Source of the DNA: Bacteroidota bacterium | Lineage (GTDB): Bacteria > Bacteroidota > Bacteroidia > Bacteroidales > UBA1556 | DNA: 7,180 nt | Assembly: GCA_003648395.1 (NCBI GenBank) | Contig: QMPB01000221.1 | Location: 1-7,180 of the forward strand | Direction of reading: 5' to 3' | Shown: positions 1 to 6,534 of the stretch, piece by piece | Layout: each line of letters opens with the position of its first letter | Position numbering within the stretch: position 1 is the stretch's first letter | Translations under genes and position numbers: made by a program | The notes under the pieces: model-generated | Told to the model about the DNA's origin: nothing | The model's database searches: none | The model's input: the letters and a program-made list of their open reading frames with translations, nothing else

Positions 1-281
1 ACAGGAAAAGAGTTATTATCACCATAAAGAAATCCTGGACCTAAAACCTGATTGATAAATATATCTTCCATTCTGAATGTGTTTCCAGTAGAATCAAGCA
101 TTTCTGTTCGTATATTTCCTTTTATTACAATCAATAAACCTTCCACCTTATCTCCACAACTATATATAATTTCATTTTTTTCATAATTTGATATATTATA
201 TTTTGCTGCATTTAATATCTCTCTTATTATATTCTCATCATAACCCTTAAAAAATGAAGAATTTATTAATCTACTAATCAT
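1..281 (-). CDS. Crp/Fnr-family transcriptional regulator, N-terminal part (runs off the left edge)
   Basis: I translated 93 residues from an ATG at 281-279; an in-frame TAG lies six codons upstream, which supports this start. The protein begins MISRLINSSFFKGYDENI and continues as a cyclic-nucleotide-binding-like beta barrel: NYEKNEIIYSCGDKVEGLLI, then VIKGNIRTEMLDSTGN, then LGPGFLYGDNNSFP. This is the pattern of Bacteroidota Crp/Fnr sensors (xxKGExIfxxGDpvdGLxIixxGxvr.EmxDxxGk...fGexNxFPV). The effector domain appears to lack the classical cAMP phosphate-binding cassette, but it is cut before the end. The helix-turn-helix half is outside the window, so DNA specificity cannot be judged. Family members include heme-type NO/redox regulators such as HcpR, which would fit the nearby nitrate respiration genes, but that is inference from context. 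It is transcribed divergently from the membrane protein at 513. Confidence 0.82.
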   Translation of the reverse strand, partial: MISRLINSSFFKGYDENIIREILNAAKYNISNYEKNEIIYSCGDKVEGLLIVIKGNIRTEMLDSTGNTFRMEDIFINQVLGPGFLYGDNNSFP

Positions 282-341
282 ATTGAAAAATTTCTATATT
301 AAGCTATCAATTTTTGAATAATTATGTGACTACTTTTTTCA

Positions 342-349
342 TATATTTG
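342..349 (+). promoter_or_regulatory. Candidate Bacteroidota -7 element (TATATTTG) facing the membrane-protein gene
   Basis: TATATTTG matches the Bacteroidota TAnnTTTG -7 consensus on the plus strand. The nearest TTG upstream (314-316, in TTTTTG) is 25 bases away, longer than the usual 17-23, so the -33 partner is weak. It would leave a leader of roughly 155 bases before the TTG start at 513. It overlaps the TTTGT/ACAAA half-sites described separately. In such AT-rich DNA a chance match is quite possible. Confidence 0.25.
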
Positions 350-368
350 TTTCCACACAAAATTTTGT
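346..368. repeat. Overlapping palindromic half-sites, candidate operator
   Basis: ACAAAATTTTGT at 357-368 is a perfect 12-bp palindrome. Just upstream, TTTGT at 346-350 pairs with ACAAA at 357-361 as a second inverted repeat with a 6-base spacer. The three half-sites TTTGT, ACAAA and TTTGT alternate over 23 bases in the spacer between two divergent genes, one of which is a Crp/Fnr regulator. That placement suits an autoregulatory operator, but no known Crp/Fnr box (TTGAT-N4-ATCAA or TGTGA-N6-TCACA) is matched. Confidence 0.3.
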
Positions 369-406
369 AATAGCTGCCTTTTTAAAAATTAAAAAATAGG
401 CTATTA
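368..406. repeat. Imperfect inverted repeat (18-base arms, 3-base loop)
   Basis: The left arm at 368-385 and the right arm at 389-406 match at 14 of 18 positions. There is an outer 7-bp stem (TAATAGC/GCTATTA), a 4-base mismatched bubble, an inner 7-bp stem (TTTTTAA/TTAAAAA) and an AAA loop. No T-run follows on either strand and both flanking genes point away from it, so a terminator is unlikely. It abuts the 357-368 palindrome. It may be an operator or a leader hairpin in the transcript of either gene. Confidence 0.35.
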
Positions 407-512
407 ATACAATGAAGCCAAAAATACATATAATCTAACTCGATAATATAATCATTATAAAAATTATATAAAACAACTTAAGAAATAGAAAATCCATAAA
501 ACTTAAATATAA

Positions 513-2222
513 TTGACATTAAACTTTCTACATAACTCAAAATCAAAACTTGCAATAATATTTATTGGTGTCTTCTCAATAATATTTTTATATATTATTA
601 AATGGAATGGCTATTCTGGTGATAATTATCAGAATATTATTAAAAGTGACGGAATAGGTTATTACAATTATATCCCTTCAATAATAAATGGAGATATTGG
701 AAAACAAATAGAGAACTCTAGTTTTCTTCAGAAAACCACCAATGGCAGTGTTGTAAATAAGTACTTTATTGGAACGGCATTAGTCATTAGCCCATTTGTA
801 ATGCCTGTATATTTATTTCATTCTAGAGAGAATAAGACTCTTGATTTATACTCCGAATATTACCAGAAAGCAATAAGTCTTGCCGCGTTATTCTATGCAT
901 TAATTGGCTTAGTAGCTTTTATTAAATTACTAACACTTTATAAGATTGATTCAAAAGTTAAAATATTTTCACTATTTGCATTATTCTTTGGCACAAATCT
1001 GGGATATTATACATTAATTGAGCCCTCAATGTCGCATGTTTATTCTTTTAGTTTTATTAGTATTTTCTTATATAAAATTAAAGAAACAAATCTTAGTAGC
1101 AAGCTGAACATAATAATTCTAGCAGCATTATTTGCTATTATTGTCTTAATAAGACCAATAAATATATTAATTCTATTTACAATTCCTTTTCTCACAAGCA
1201 ATATATTAAATAAACTGAAGAAATACAATCTAAAAAGCTATATCACTTTCTTCATAGTATTTTCTTCCATAATTTCTATTCAATCATTTATATGGTATGC
1301 GCAAACTGGAAATCTATTTGTATGGTCGTATGCCAATGAGGGCTTCTATTTCTCAAATCCTAAAGTATTTGATTTCTTATTTAGTTTTAGAAAAGGATTT
1401 TTTATATACACCCCCATAGCATTATTATCTATAGCTATATTTATAATAATACATTTTAAAAACACAAAAACCCTTTTACTAGCAGGTGTATTTATTGCTA
1501 TAATAATTTACACTCTATCATCGTGGTGGAATTGGTATTATGGTGATAGTTTTGGAAGCAGAGTAATGATAGAATTCTTAGTTTTCTTTCTTTTGCTTTT
1601 TGCAATATCCCTAAATAAAATGAAATTAAGGTGGAGGCAATTAACAATGATTATTGCTAGCATCTTAATCCTCACTAATATTTTCCAAAGTTATCAATAC
1701 TATTATCAAATTATTAGCCCCTATGATATGAATTACGAAAAGTATAGATACATTTTTGGTAAATATGGAAATGAAAACAGACTAATTCTTGGAGGCAATA
1801 ACGATATTATTCAATATCACAAATCTAAACCTATTACAATTCTTAAGGATTCCATAAAAAATACTGATAACTTATCAAATAAGCAAAGTTTTGAATATAT
1901 AATTGACGCCAATAAACTTATTAATTATAAATCTTCTTTTCTAATATTTTCATGTAAAATTAATAAACTTGAAAATGATTTATCCAAGGTATATTGGCGA
2001 ATTAGTCATAAAACCAATACAACAGATGAGATATTATTAACTCAATTTAAAATTAATGAAATACCTTTATTACCAAATCAATCACGAGTGAATAACTATA
2101 CTTTTAGGCTCCCAAAGCCTCATACTATAACCAACGATTATAAACTATCTATAGTAAATATCTCGAATAATGAATTTCAAATCTCAGAGTTTAAAATAGA
2201 ATTATTAGGTATTACTAACTAA
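513..2222 (+). CDS. Polytopic membrane protein, GT-C-like putative glycosyltransferase
   Basis: The 569-residue inner-membrane protein has about ten or eleven hydrophobic segments between residues 13 and 394: roughly 13-29, 84-102, 118-140, 147-165, 174-188, 198-227, 243-262, 296-314, 319-335, 351-366 and 377-394. About 150 hydrophilic residues follow, which look like an extracytoplasmic beta-rich domain. The first loop after segment 1 carries acidic residues (D37, and D46 in KSDGIGYYNYIPS), as in GT-C enzymes that use polyprenyl-phosphate sugars. EPSMSHVYSF at 170-179 and SSWWNWYYGDSFGSR at 336-350 resemble conserved blocks in Bacteroidota proteins annotated as family-39-like glycosyltransferases. 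Substrate unknown. The start is a TTG directly after an in-frame TAA; the first in-frame ATG (residue 97) would lose segment 1 and the acidic loop, so TTG is preferred. By eye it is more AT-rich than the nap genes. It ends 8 bases from the convergent GWxTD gene. Confidence 0.72.
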   Translation: MTLNFLHNSKSKLAIIFIGVFSIIFLYIIKWNGYSGDNYQNIIKSDGIGYYNYIPSIINGDIGKQIENSSFLQKTTNGSVVNKYFIGTALVISPFVMPVYLFHSRENKTLDLYSEYYQKAISLAALFYALIGLVAFIKLLTLYKIDSKVKIFSLFALFFGTNLGYYTLIEPSMSHVYSFSFISIFLYKIKETNLSSKLNIIILAALFAIIVLIRPINILILFTIPFLTSNILNKLKKYNLKSYITFFIVFSSIISIQSFIWYAQTGNLFVWSYANEGFYFSNPKVFDFLFSFRKGFFIYTPIALLSIAIFIIIHFKNTKTLLLAGVFIAIIIYTLSSWWNWYYGDSFGSRVMIEFLVFFLLLFAISLNKMKLRWRQLTMIIASILILTNIFQSYQYYYQIISPYDMNYEKYRYIFGKYGNENRLILGGNNDIIQYHKSKPITILKDSIKNTDNLSNKQSFEYIIDANKLINYKSSFLIFSCKINKLENDLSKVYWRISHKTNTTDEILLTQFKINEIPLLPNQSRVNNYTFRLPKPHTITNDYKLSIVNISNNEFQISEFKIELLGITN

Positions 2223-2230
2223 ATTTGACT

Positions 2231-3688
2231 TTATCTTGGCAATTCGTATAAGTCATTATACTGACTTCCCCAGTCATCTTCTGTTGAACCGGCATCATCA
2301 ATAGAATGGAAATTTTGATCACGGCGTAGTCTCAGTCGCCACTGATAATCACTTCTTTCTCCTGCTGCAGTAGAATGCAATAATTCAAATTCATTGGATA
2401 TTAAATCCGTATTATAAAAAATAAATTTTATATTACGCTGTCTTCGGGCTTCATAATAATGCCATATTTCGTATGGGTATGCCGCAGGATCATTATATTC
2501 TCTAGCTATTGAATTAGCTTCACCATACTGCATATACACTCTACCTCTTGCAGTTTCGTATCCCCTTTTAATAGTTGAACTATATAATTTATCGCATTTC
2601 TTTATACGTACCATATAATTTTTAAAAGCTTTAAAAGGATCATTCAAATTTCTTTTTTCCCAAAAGCTATAAATATATTGCCTCATCACATATTCATCAT
2701 CCCCCTTAATAACAGTATTTGCCAAATTCTCTTCTTGAACAGATGCTATTGGCTTAAATGTTCTAATAACATTAATAAGTGTATCCTTACCTCTTATTAA
2801 TTCTACAAAGGTTTGTGATATATCAACATCCTCAACTTCATCAATATCTACTTTCACTTCAGAATTATTTCTCTTAAAAAAGTAATCTTGTGTAGCTACT
2901 AAGTTATTATTTCTATCTCTAATCTCAAGTATAAGGCTGTAACTTCCACTAGATAACTTACTAATATCCATATTTCCCATTAACACCGCTACAGACTTTG
3001 AATTCATCCTCTTATATCTACGATATTTTGTAACCTCTTCTAAAGATACATTATCTAGAATATAATATGTTGCCAAGAAAGCATATTCCTCTCCCCATTT
3101 TTTATCAGTATTATATATTTCGGAATAAAATTGAAGAACACTATCTTTCTTTCCAAAATAACGATAAATATTTGGAGTTAATTTAAAACCACTCTTAACA
3201 TTGGGCCCATTAGAATCTGTTTTTTGTATATTACTAAAAATCTCTAAAGATGAAGTATAAACACTATCAATAGGATTATCTATCATAAAATCTGAGGTGG
3301 AAAATATAGCTTTTGAAGTATCATTAAGATCATCAATCTTTATTTCAATTATATAATTACCGTTTTTAAGTAAGTAATTATTGGTGTGCATAAAGATCTG
3401 ATTCATTTCTAAAGAATCTTTCACTTCGCTATTAATTACATCTTTTGAAAATGCAATAATCTCAGTATTCAACTTAAAAACAACTGTTAGTTCAACCTTT
3501 GAAATGTATTTATCATTAACGATATTCCATTGTAAACTTTTACCTTGTATGTTGATATAAGCTTGAAGGTATTGTCCGTCCTTTGGAGAATAAAACTCAT
3601 TATATCCTAAATAAGCTCTTACATTCTGACCTATTGCGATATTTAAAGTAAAAACTGATATAATAAATACTAAAAAAAAGACTCTCAT
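2231..3688 (-). CDS. Secreted GWxTD-domain protein
   Basis: The 485-residue protein has a clear signal peptide (MRVFFLVFIISVFTLNIAIG, cleavage probably near residue 20). A beta-rich region (about 22-320) follows, then a C-terminal GWxTD-type domain (about 330-450). The domain shows FWEKRNLNDPFKAFKNYMVR at 342-361, RGYETARGRVYMQYGEAN at 375-392, and the YEIWHYY block at 406-412. In the family the signature is usually G-W/Y-x-T-D-R-G-R-V-Y; here Trp is Tyr and the Asp is Ala380. Proteins of this length and layout are common in Bacteroidota, are predicted to be periplasmic or outer-membrane associated, and have no established function. It lies 91 bases after napD with its own candidate promoter, so a role in nitrate reduction is not implied. 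The C-terminal tail is acidic (DDAGSTEDDWGSQYNDL). Confidence 0.85.
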   Translation of the reverse strand: MRVFFLVFIISVFTLNIAIGQNVRAYLGYNEFYSPKDGQYLQAYINIQGKSLQWNIVNDKYISKVELTVVFKLNTEIIAFSKDVINSEVKDSLEMNQIFMHTNNYLLKNGNYIIEIKIDDLNDTSKAIFSTSDFMIDNPIDSVYTSSLEIFSNIQKTDSNGPNVKSGFKLTPNIYRYFGKKDSVLQFYSEIYNTDKKWGEEYAFLATYYILDNVSLEEVTKYRRYKRMNSKSVAVLMGNMDISKLSSGSYSLILEIRDRNNNLVATQDYFFKRNNSEVKVDIDEVEDVDISQTFVELIRGKDTLINVIRTFKPIASVQEENLANTVIKGDDEYVMRQYIYSFWEKRNLNDPFKAFKNYMVRIKKCDKLYSSTIKRGYETARGRVYMQYGEANSIAREYNDPAAYPYEIWHYYEARRQRNIKFIFYNTDLISNEFELLHSTAAGERSDYQWRLRLRRDQNFHSIDDAGSTEDDWGSQYNDLYELPR

Positions 3689-3709
3689 ATTATTGTTTTA
3701 AATTTTATG

Positions 3710-3736
3710 CAAAAATAAAGTATTAATTTACACAAC
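3710..3736 (-). promoter_or_regulatory. Candidate promoter of the GWxTD gene
   Basis: On the minus strand, TATTTTTG (3710-3717) matches the Bacteroidota -7 consensus TAnnTTTG. GTTG (3733-3736) sits 15 bases upstream as a possible -33 element, slightly closer than the usual 17-23. Transcription would begin near 3703, leaving a leader of about 15 bases before the ATG at 3688. This position suggests that the GWxTD gene is transcribed independently of the nap genes. Confidence 0.45.
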
Positions 3737-3779
3737 TAGCCTTTTTATCTATATATAGTATAACTTAAATCTTAATTGA

Positions 3780-4127
3780 TTAGTACTTCTTCTTCAAATC
3801 GCCATTATAAGTGATATCCTTTGCTTCGGCATTAGGGTCATTCAACCATTCTGGTATTTCCCCACCTTTTTCAATGTCGTCGCGCAAACCATCAAGCTCT
3901 TCTTCACTATATGAATACATCATATCAGCTGCAATTACTCCCTTGAGCTTTTGCAACATCTTTAATTTTTCTATCTCCTTTTCTGTACTTACCTCTTCAA
4001 GTGTTACTATTATCCTTCCCAGTTCGTCGTGAACATGATACTCACATATGTCAGAAGCCTTAATTTCTTCAACCAAACCAATAACCCTTTCTGGCCTTGT
4101 TTGTACTAATATACCTGATATATTCAT
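3780..4127 (-). CDS. napD: NapD, chaperone for periplasmic nitrate reductase, with C-terminal extension
   Basis: The 115-residue cytoplasmic protein has the NapD ferredoxin-like fold pattern: ISGILVQTRPERVIGLVEEI (3-22), then the central strand ELGRIIVTLEEVSTEKEI (35-52), then LKGVIAADMMYSYSEEE (61-77). NapD binds the twin-arginine signal of NapA and holds back its export until the molybdenum cofactor is inserted. Enterobacterial NapD is about 87 residues. Here the core ends near residue 77 and a charged tail of about 38 residues follows (GEIPEWLNDPNAEAKD then ITYNGDLKKKY), with no function I can assign. It is the last nap gene, 43 bases after the WD40 gene, as in Campylobacter and Wolinella. 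A nine-A run on the coding strand (4136-4144) lies 8 bases before the ATG; no Shine-Dalgarno sequence is visible. Confidence 0.9.
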   Translation of the reverse strand: MNISGILVQTRPERVIGLVEEIKASDICEYHVHDELGRIIVTLEEVSTEKEIEKLKMLQKLKGVIAADMMYSYSEEELDGLRDDIEKGGEIPEWLNDPNAEAKDITYNGDLKKKY

Positions 4128-4170
4128 TCTTATTGTTTTTTTTTAATTTAAATTCAATTAGTAAATACAA

Positions 4171-5118
4171 CTATTTTAAAGTCCAAAACAAAACTTTATT
4201 ATCTATCCCTGCACTAACTATCTTTGTTTCAGAAATAAATTTTATTTTATTCACCATCGATACGTGTCCATGCAATCTTACTATATCCTTATTATTACTT
4301 AAAGAAATCAATTCCAAATCATCTGTTTCGGTATCATACCAAACTATATTTTTTCCTGATGGGCTAATTGCCAAAGTGGTAATAAATTTGCCTGTATCAA
4401 AATGAGATCCCGTATTCATATAAATATTATAAGTAGAAATACGTCTATCCTTACCTCCACATACTACAATCCCTTTTGAATAATCAATACATAATACATT
4501 ATCGACATTCTGTCCTTTATAGTTTTCTAGTAATTCTCCTGTTGACACTTTAACTTTATGAACTATTCCACTTTCGTCAGTAGCAAATACAAACGCTTTG
4601 TTCTCATCAGTACACATAGCTGAAAAAGCATAATTACTAATCTGTTTACGATAAACTATTTTTCTTTCTACTATATCGTATTTTACTAATTCGTTACTCA
4701 ACAAGCCCAATAGAAGCATATTATCCTCCGAAACTGCAATATCAACAACAACAGACTTAATCTCATTCCCTGAAATTAATAAATTAATTTTTTTATTCGA
4801 TATCTTATAAATATTATTAAAGCCATTCTCTCCTCTTGCAACAGCAATAATAACATTTCCTATTTTAACTATTTTAAAAACTTCAGTATCAAATAAATTA
4901 CCAGCAAAGTCTTTAGTCTTTTCAAATTGAACCTTATAAAGCATATTTTTACCAGCAATATTATACACCTCTATAGTTCCATCCGTTGTAGAGACAATAA
5001 TATTCTCCCCATCAATGACAAAATCATTTACTGGAGCTGAGGTAGCAATTACTTTTTGAGCATTTAAACTATACCCTAATAATAATAATACGAAACCAAA
5101 AAGTACGATTATCCTCAT
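4171..5118 (-). CDS. napL: NapL-like periplasmic WD40-repeat protein
   Basis: The 315-residue protein has a signal peptide (hydrophobic core about 3-15, likely cleavage after LNA at 18-20) and then WD40-type beta-propeller repeats. Repeats visible by eye include VNDFVIDGENIIVSTTDG (30-47), AFSAMCTDENKAFVFATD (164-181), VLCIDYSKGIVVCGGKD (208-224), ITTLAISPSGKNIVWYD (246-262), and the best-formed last blade, GHVSMVNKIKF then SAGIDNKVLFW (284-312). Six or seven blades would fit. The gene sits between napB (2-base gap, probably translationally coupled) and napD, exactly where napL lies in Campylobacter jejuni and Wolinella succinogenes; NapL there is also a WD40-like periplasmic protein without an established role. 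I assign the name from fold and position, not from measured similarity. It is exported, so it could touch NapA, NapB or the periplasmic face of NapGH. Confidence 0.7.
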   Translation of the reverse strand: MRIIVLFGFVLLLLGYSLNAQKVIATSAPVNDFVIDGENIIVSTTDGTIEVYNIAGKNMLYKVQFEKTKDFAGNLFDTEVFKIVKIGNVIIAVARGENGFNNIYKISNKKINLLISGNEIKSVVVDIAVSEDNMLLLGLLSNELVKYDIVERKIVYRKQISNYAFSAMCTDENKAFVFATDESGIVHKVKVSTGELLENYKGQNVDNVLCIDYSKGIVVCGGKDRRISTYNIYMNTGSHFDTGKFITTLAISPSGKNIVWYDTETDDLELISLSNNKDIVRLHGHVSMVNKIKFISETKIVSAGIDNKVLFWTLK

Positions 5119-5120
5119 AT

Positions 5121-5711
5121 TTATTTTACCCCTTCAGTAATATTATCACTTAAGTTAGATTTGGCACTTAAGTCAGATTTACGGTAAACAGCTCTAAATG
5201 TATTCTCAACAGCAAGGTCTACATTTGCTTGTGTTACATGACACTGAGTACAATTATATCTAGCCATATTAAGCTTCCCTTGCAAGCTCTCTTGAGTTAC
5301 ATTTTTATTGGTTGCAACATCATAGGTACCATCATTAAGGTGAACTTCAGGTCTATAATTTGTAAAATGAGATTCAGGCATAGCAGTTGACTCCATTGTA
5401 ACAGCAATATCAGGCAAATGGCAGGTAGTGCATGTATTTACACTCATAGTAATTGGAACTAATCCTTCTACACTATGTGGAATCATAGGTGGTGCATTTT
5501 CAAATGCTCTATCCACTCTTTCTGACAATCCGGGAGCATTGTCTGTATATGTCGGCATGCTTGTCAAGTCATCAGCGTTCTTTTTAACATCAGAATCTAT
5601 TAATCCTAATTTTGTGTCATTATTTATAGTCTCTATTTCACTTACATCTGAAGAACAAGACCAAAACCCTAAAATTGATATAAGGCTAACTGAGATTAAA
5701 AATTTATTCAT
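5121..5711 (-). CDS. napB: NapB, diheme c-type cytochrome subunit of periplasmic nitrate reductase, possibly lipid-anchored
   Basis: The 196-residue protein has two CxxCH heme-binding motifs, CTTCH (94-98) and CTQCH (154-158). The family's expected distal heme ligands are present: His79 in PPMIPHS and His115 in PESHF. RYNCTQCHV (151-159) and ENTFRAV (169-175) match the conserved NapB end. NapB passes electrons from the quinol-oxidizing module to the NapA catalytic subunit in the periplasm. The N-terminus (MNKFLISVSLISILGFWSC then SSDVSE) looks like a lipoprotein signal with Cys19 as the lipidated residue, although FWSC is a poor lipobox; E. coli NapB is soluble. About 20 residues extend past the usual end and contain a tandem hexapeptide duplication. 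The gene lies 28 bases after napH and 2 bases before the napL-like gene. Confidence 0.93.
   Translation of the reverse strand: MNKFLISVSLISILGFWSCSSDVSEIETINNDTKLGLIDSDVKKNADDLTSMPTYTDNAPGLSERVDRAFENAPPMIPHSVEGLVPITMSVNTCTTCHLPDIAVTMESTAMPESHFTNYRPEVHLNDGTYDVATNKNVTQESLQGKLNMARYNCTQCHVTQANVDLAVENTFRAVYRKSDLSAKSNLSDNITEGVK
5145..5180 (-). repeat. 18-bp tandem duplication in the 3' end of napB
   Basis: Two adjacent 18-base units (5163-5180 and 5145-5162) are identical over their first 16 coding-strand bases except for one G/A change; the last codon differs (GCC/GAT). They encode KSDLSA (178-183) and KSNLSD (184-189) and keep the reading frame. Each copy contains CTTAAG. It looks like a recent slippage duplication in a tail outside the conserved NapB core. 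Confidence 0.85.
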
Positions 5712-5739
5712 AGTTTATATATTTATTAAGTTCTATTTT

Positions 5740-6534
5740 TTATTTAATTGTAATTTTAAATTCTAAAGCATCATCTTTGCATACATCTATACAAGCACCA
5801 CAGTTGGTACAAGCACCCATTTTTATATTATCCGTTTTAAGCCCTATTATATCAAGCACCTGCACTTCTGGACATACAAGCTTACACTTCATACAATCAG
5901 TACAATTATCATGCTTATGAAATACCTTTAGAATTCCCCATTTACCAACAAAAGAATAAAAAGCACCTACCGGACAAATATGACCGCACCATCCATGTTT
6001 AAGAATAAACAAGTCGAAGAAAAATATAAATAGGACTACAAATAGACCTGATAATGAGCCAAAAATTATAGCTCTATGCAACATACTTATTGGATTAATA
6101 ACATCAAAAGCTGCAAATCCAAATATTGCAGAAAGAATTAAACCCATTAATAATACATAATAACGCATATTTCTATCAACATCCTTATTCTTTATAAGTG
6201 GTTGAATATGTAGCTTTTCCCTTATCCATTCTGCAGAATCAGTAATAAAATTTAATGGGCAAACCCATGAACAGAACATACGTCCTCGCAAGACAAAATA
6301 GAATAAGGTAATTATTATCGCTCCTATTAATACTGAGGATGCTGGAATAAAACCACTTGCCAATATCTGCAGAACTGAATAAGGGTCACTTAAATTAAAA
6401 AAGCCTAATACCTCAGCAGTACTATAGTTTCCATCAAGTATTTTCCACCCATAAACAGAACTGCCAATAAACAAAATTATGATTGCTAATTGCACTATTC
6501 TACGCAATATTAAAATCTTATGGTTTTTAATCAT
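5740..6534 (-). CDS. napH: NapH, membrane iron-sulfur subunit of the NapGH quinol dehydrogenase
   Basis: The 264-residue integral membrane protein has four hydrophobic segments (about 11-30, 64-82, 125-145 and 157-177). Two CX3CP motifs, CSWVCP (88-93) and CGHICP (183-188), are the hallmark of NapH and related quinol-oxidizing proteins. Two C-terminal 4Fe-4S sites follow: Cys211, 214, 217, 221 (CTDCMKCKLVCPE) and Cys242, 245, 248, 252 (CTNCGACIDVCKD). The protein is thought to oxidize menaquinol and pass electrons through NapG toward NapB and NapA, which replaces NapC in organisms that lack it. The N-terminal basic stretch (KNHKILILRR) fits a cytoplasmic start. Its ATG overlaps the end of napG by 8 bases (ATGATTAA), so the two are probably translationally coupled. 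Related families (MauM/NapH, CcoG-like) share the motifs; the napG and napB neighbours settle the identity. Confidence 0.94.
   Translation of the reverse strand: MIKNHKILILRRIVQLAIIILFIGSSVYGWKILDGNYSTAEVLGFFNLSDPYSVLQILASGFIPASSVLIGAIIITLFYFVLRGRMFCSWVCPLNFITDSAEWIREKLHIQPLIKNKDVDRNMRYYVLLMGLILSAIFGFAAFDVINPISMLHRAIIFGSLSGLFVVLFIFFFDLFILKHGWCGHICPVGAFYSFVGKWGILKVFHKHDNCTDCMKCKLVCPEVQVLDIIGLKTDNIKMGACTNCGACIDVCKDDALEFKITIK

Noticed and set aside
305..320. FNR-like box around ATCAATTTTTGAAT
   Set aside because: The half-sites are in the wrong orientation for TTGAT-N4-ATCAA and match only partly.
419..426. TATTTTTG on the minus strand as promoter of the Crp/Fnr gene
   Set aside because: It fits TAnnTTTG, but no TTG lies 17-23 bases upstream, and such matches are frequent in this AT-rich spacer.
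1040..1228. Minus-strand open frame inside the membrane-protein gene
   Set aside because: It is antisense to a hydrophobic coding region, which commonly yields hydrophobic shadow frames.
3735..3779. Terminator after napD
   Set aside because: Only 4-bp AT stems can be drawn and no T-run follows, so it is not supported.
3811..4032. Plus-strand open frame opposite napD
   Set aside because: Low-complexity serine-rich product, antisense shadow of a well-supported napD.
4097..4405. Plus-strand open frame opposite the napD start and WD40 gene end
   Set aside because: It is antisense to two real genes, with no recognisable domain or upstream signals.
5080..5093. TAA/TTA triplet run in the NapL signal peptide as a phase-variation tract
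   Set aside because: It is a trinucleotide run encoding leucines of the hydrophobic core, so length changes would not shift the frame.
5428..5766. Plus-strand open frame opposite napB
   Set aside because: It mirrors the napB coding strand, which has clear heme motifs; the product has no recognisable features.
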